The position numbers and the translations under genes were made by a program. A stretch of DNA of 64,000 bases from Pseudobutyrivibrio sp. UBA3626 (GTDB lineage: Bacteria > Bacillota > Clostridia > Lachnospirales > Lachnospiraceae): the NCBI GenBank assembly GCA_002373675.1, contig DFLF01000002.1, positions 70,634-134,633 on the forward strand, read 5' to 3'. Within the stretch, counting starts at the first letter, position 1. Every line of letters starts with the position of its first letter. The notes under the pieces are model-generated. The model did no database searches. It had not been told where the DNA came from and saw only the letters and a list, made by a program, of their open reading frames with translations. Below are positions 62,586 through 64,000 of the stretch, piece by piece.

Positions 62586-63284
62586 ATGAGTAAGTTTGTG
62601 GCTATAGTTTTATCAGCTGGTCGTGGCAAAAGGATGGGTTCAGATATTCCAAAACAATATATGGAAATTAAAGGCAGGCCTATTCTTTATTATTCTATTA
62701 AAGCTTTTGAAGAATCGGATGTTGATTCTATTATAATTGTTACAGGTTCGTCCGATATAAATTATGTTAGGACAGAAATTGTTGACAAATACAATCTTAA
62801 TAAAGTAGATGATATTGTATCCGGCGGAGACGAGAGATATGATTCTGTATATAACGGTCTGAAGGCGGTAAATAATCTTGGGGCTGATTATGTTATGATT
62901 CATGATGGCGCAAGACCTTTTGTGGATCAGGATACAATTCGCAGATGTATGGAAAATGTTAAGATAAATAAAGCGTGTATAGCCGGCATGCCTGTGAAGG
63001 ACACAATTAAGGTTGTGGATTCTTCTGATGTCATTGTAGAAAACCCTAACAGAACAACTCTTTGGATGGCTCAGACGCCACAATGCTTCGAACTAAGCCT
63101 CGCATATGATAGTTATGAGAGGATGATTGAGTCGGGTGAAACCGATGGTGTAACAGATGACGCAATGGTGGTAGAAGCATTTTCGGGTGTAAAATCTGTA
63201 ATGATTGAGTCTTCATATGATAATATCAAGGTTACAACACCTATAGATATAGCGATTGGAGAGCAGTTATTGAACAATTTGTGA
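62586..63284 (+). CDS. ispD: 2-C-methyl-D-erythritol 4-phosphate cytidylyltransferase
   Basis: A 232-residue nucleotidyltransferase of the MEP isoprenoid pathway. It has AIVLSAGRGKRMGSDIPKQYMEIKGRPILYYSI, YVMIHDGARPFVDQDTI, MPVKDTIKVV and TPQCFELSLAYDSYE, all typical. It starts 3 bases after tsaD. A closely related TarI enzyme makes CDP-ribitol; the length and absence of a TarJ partner favour IspD. Confidence 0.9.
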   Translation: MSKFVAIVLSAGRGKRMGSDIPKQYMEIKGRPILYYSIKAFEESDVDSIIIVTGSSDINYVRTEIVDKYNLNKVDDIVSGGDERYDSVYNGLKAVNNLGADYVMIHDGARPFVDQDTIRRCMENVKINKACIAGMPVKDTIKVVDSSDVIVENPNRTTLWMAQTPQCFELSLAYDSYERMIESGETDGVTDDAMVVEAFSGVKSVMIESSYDNIKVTTPIDIAIGEQLLNNL

Positions 63285-63301
63285 TTTTTGTAAAAAGGTT
63301 G

Positions 63302-63331
63302 TTGACAGCTTTTAATTTGCTGTGTTACAAT
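63302..63331 (+). promoter_or_regulatory. Promoter for tRNA-Ser
   Basis: TTGACA (63302-63307), 18-bp spacer, TACAAT (63326-63331), 40 bases before the tRNA. The upstream edge (GGTTGTTGACA) resembles that of the rRNA promoter at 63537. Confidence 0.82.
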
Positions 63332-63370
63332 AACTTGCGTGCCTAAAGCACAGACAACTAAATTATTTAT

Positions 63371-63455
63371 GCAGAGGTATCGAAGAGGTCATAACGAGGC
63401 GGTCTTGAAAACCGTTTGTCCGAGAGGGCACGTGGGTTCGAATCCCACCCTCTGC
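63371..63455 (+). tRNA. tRNA-Ser (anticodon UGA)
   Basis: Eighty-five bases with a perfect 7-bp acceptor stem (GCAGAGG / CCTCTGC), anticodon loop CTTGAAA giving TGA at 63406-63408, a long class II variable arm (TGTCC/GGGCA) and T-loop GGGTTCGAATCCC. The 3' CCA is not encoded. An 8-bp inverted repeat (AAATCCAT / ATGGATTT, 63461-63498) ending in TTTTC follows and may be a weak terminator. Confidence 0.97.
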
Positions 63456-63536
63456 GTCGGAAATCCATCCAGTACATGTTTTATTTCTGAATGGATTTTC
63501 TATTCGAAAAAATCTTTTGATTTTTTTGAAAAGTTG

Positions 63537-63565
63537 TTGACAAGGCAATTTGTAAGTGATATTAT
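63537..63565 (+). promoter_or_regulatory. rRNA operon promoter
   Basis: TTGACA (63537-63542), exact 17-bp spacer, TATTAT (63560-63565), in an A/T-rich upstream setting, about 250 bases before 16S rRNA. Confidence 0.85.
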
Positions 63566-63579
63566 ATCAGAGTTGCGTG

Positions 63580-63814
63580 TCAACGCAGCGAACATTGAAA
63601 ACTAAATAGTGAAATAAAGCATAACCTATTCAAGATGTAAACCTGAAATTCCTTAATTAAGGAAAACCTTAAGTCTACTAAGTAGACACAGTAAAGAAGA
63701 ATAAAGCCTGGCTTTGTTCTGAGAGGATTATAACACAAGGAGCGTCGCCCATTTTAATCGACTTCGTCGATGGGGGGCTCCGCGTGTAGTCATTCGTGTG
63801 ACGAATGACAACAT
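63580..63814 (+). other. rRNA operon leader with processing hairpins
   Basis: No gene is seen. The leader holds several hairpins: GTCTAC/GTAGAC (63673-63687), a compound stem between about 63739 and 63781 (GGAGC/GCTCC outside, ATCGA/TCGAT inside), and a perfect 9-bp hairpin GTCATTCGT / ACGAATGAC (63789-63809) just before 16S. These probably belong to leader folding, antitermination or rRNA processing. Confidence 0.7.

Positions 63815-64000
<186 letters not shown>

Noticed and set aside
63339..63605. Open frame across the tRNA-Ser gene
   Set aside because: It overlaps a certain tRNA and an rRNA promoter, has no ribosome site and no family likeness.

Overview
This is a low-GC, Gram-positive chromosomal segment, most probably from a Lachnospiraceae member (Clostridia). 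Supporting signs are the start of a 16S rRNA gene at the right end, AGA-rich codon use, strong AGGAGG ribosome binding sites, a type III glutamine synthetase, a group II ECF transporter module, HprK with HPr-like proteins, and a CdaA/CdaR pair. Nearly all genes are housekeeping genes packed in co-directional operons on the + strand. The genus cannot be fixed from the sequence alone.

Layout. 1-5.4 kb: the end of an Lrp/AsnC regulator, an aminotransferase, trmL, the ECF energising module ecfA1-ecfA2-ecfT, and truA. 5.4-8.8 kb: a phosphorelay trio (lone receiver, HPt protein, hybrid histidine kinase whose last receiver is cut short). 8.8-15.1 kb: a membrane fusion protein, a membrane-anchored phosphoesterase, an iron-type alcohol dehydrogenase, a REP-associated (RAYT/Y1) transposase with four copies of its probable REP hairpin in the window, and an SDR resembling the EF-P 5-aminopentanone reductase. 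15.2-24.2 kb: hpf, an XRE-TPR regulator, ddl-murF, plsC, two membrane proteins, cdaA-cdaR and an HPr-like protein. 24-37 kb: leuA, then a surface-polysaccharide region (rfbD, rfbB, five glycosyltransferases, a flippase, and a GlfT2-like pseudo-enzyme) that also holds a 257-bp long-inverted-repeat element. 37-48 kb: ftsH-uvrC-hprK-M18 peptidase, then murB-rapZ-whiA-crh-like-lipid kinase, then fba. 48-57 kb: glnN, a class A PBP, a YigZ protein, a small HEGEH protein and tex. 57-64 kb: FMN riboswitch-ribU, a YcxB-like protein, the tsaE-tsaB-rimI-rnz-tsaD t6A/tRNA cluster, ispD, tRNA-Ser(UGA) and the promoter, leader and 5' end of an rRNA operon.

How the genes connect. RibU at 57 kb lacks its own ATPases and would use the EcfA1/A2/T module at 2-4.6 kb. 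ddl, murF, murB, PBP1A, rapZ and cdaA/cdaR form a wall-synthesis and wall-control theme. TsaE, TsaB and TsaD supply most of the tRNA t6A machinery. HprK at 41 kb would phosphorylate serine on the two HPr-like proteins, neither of which has the normal HPr catalytic site.

The least ordinary signals are: (i) the RAYT and its REP hairpins, which supply the TGA stop codons of three genes; (ii) the 257-bp inverted-repeat element at 28738-28994 with a possible pseudoknot in its centre; (iii) the GlfT2 paralogue that has lost every recognisable catalytic motif but stays an open, tightly packed gene; (iv) the small protein with HEGEH and two CxxC pairs; and (v) the truncated receiver on the hybrid kinase. 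No CRISPR array, prophage or defence island was seen.
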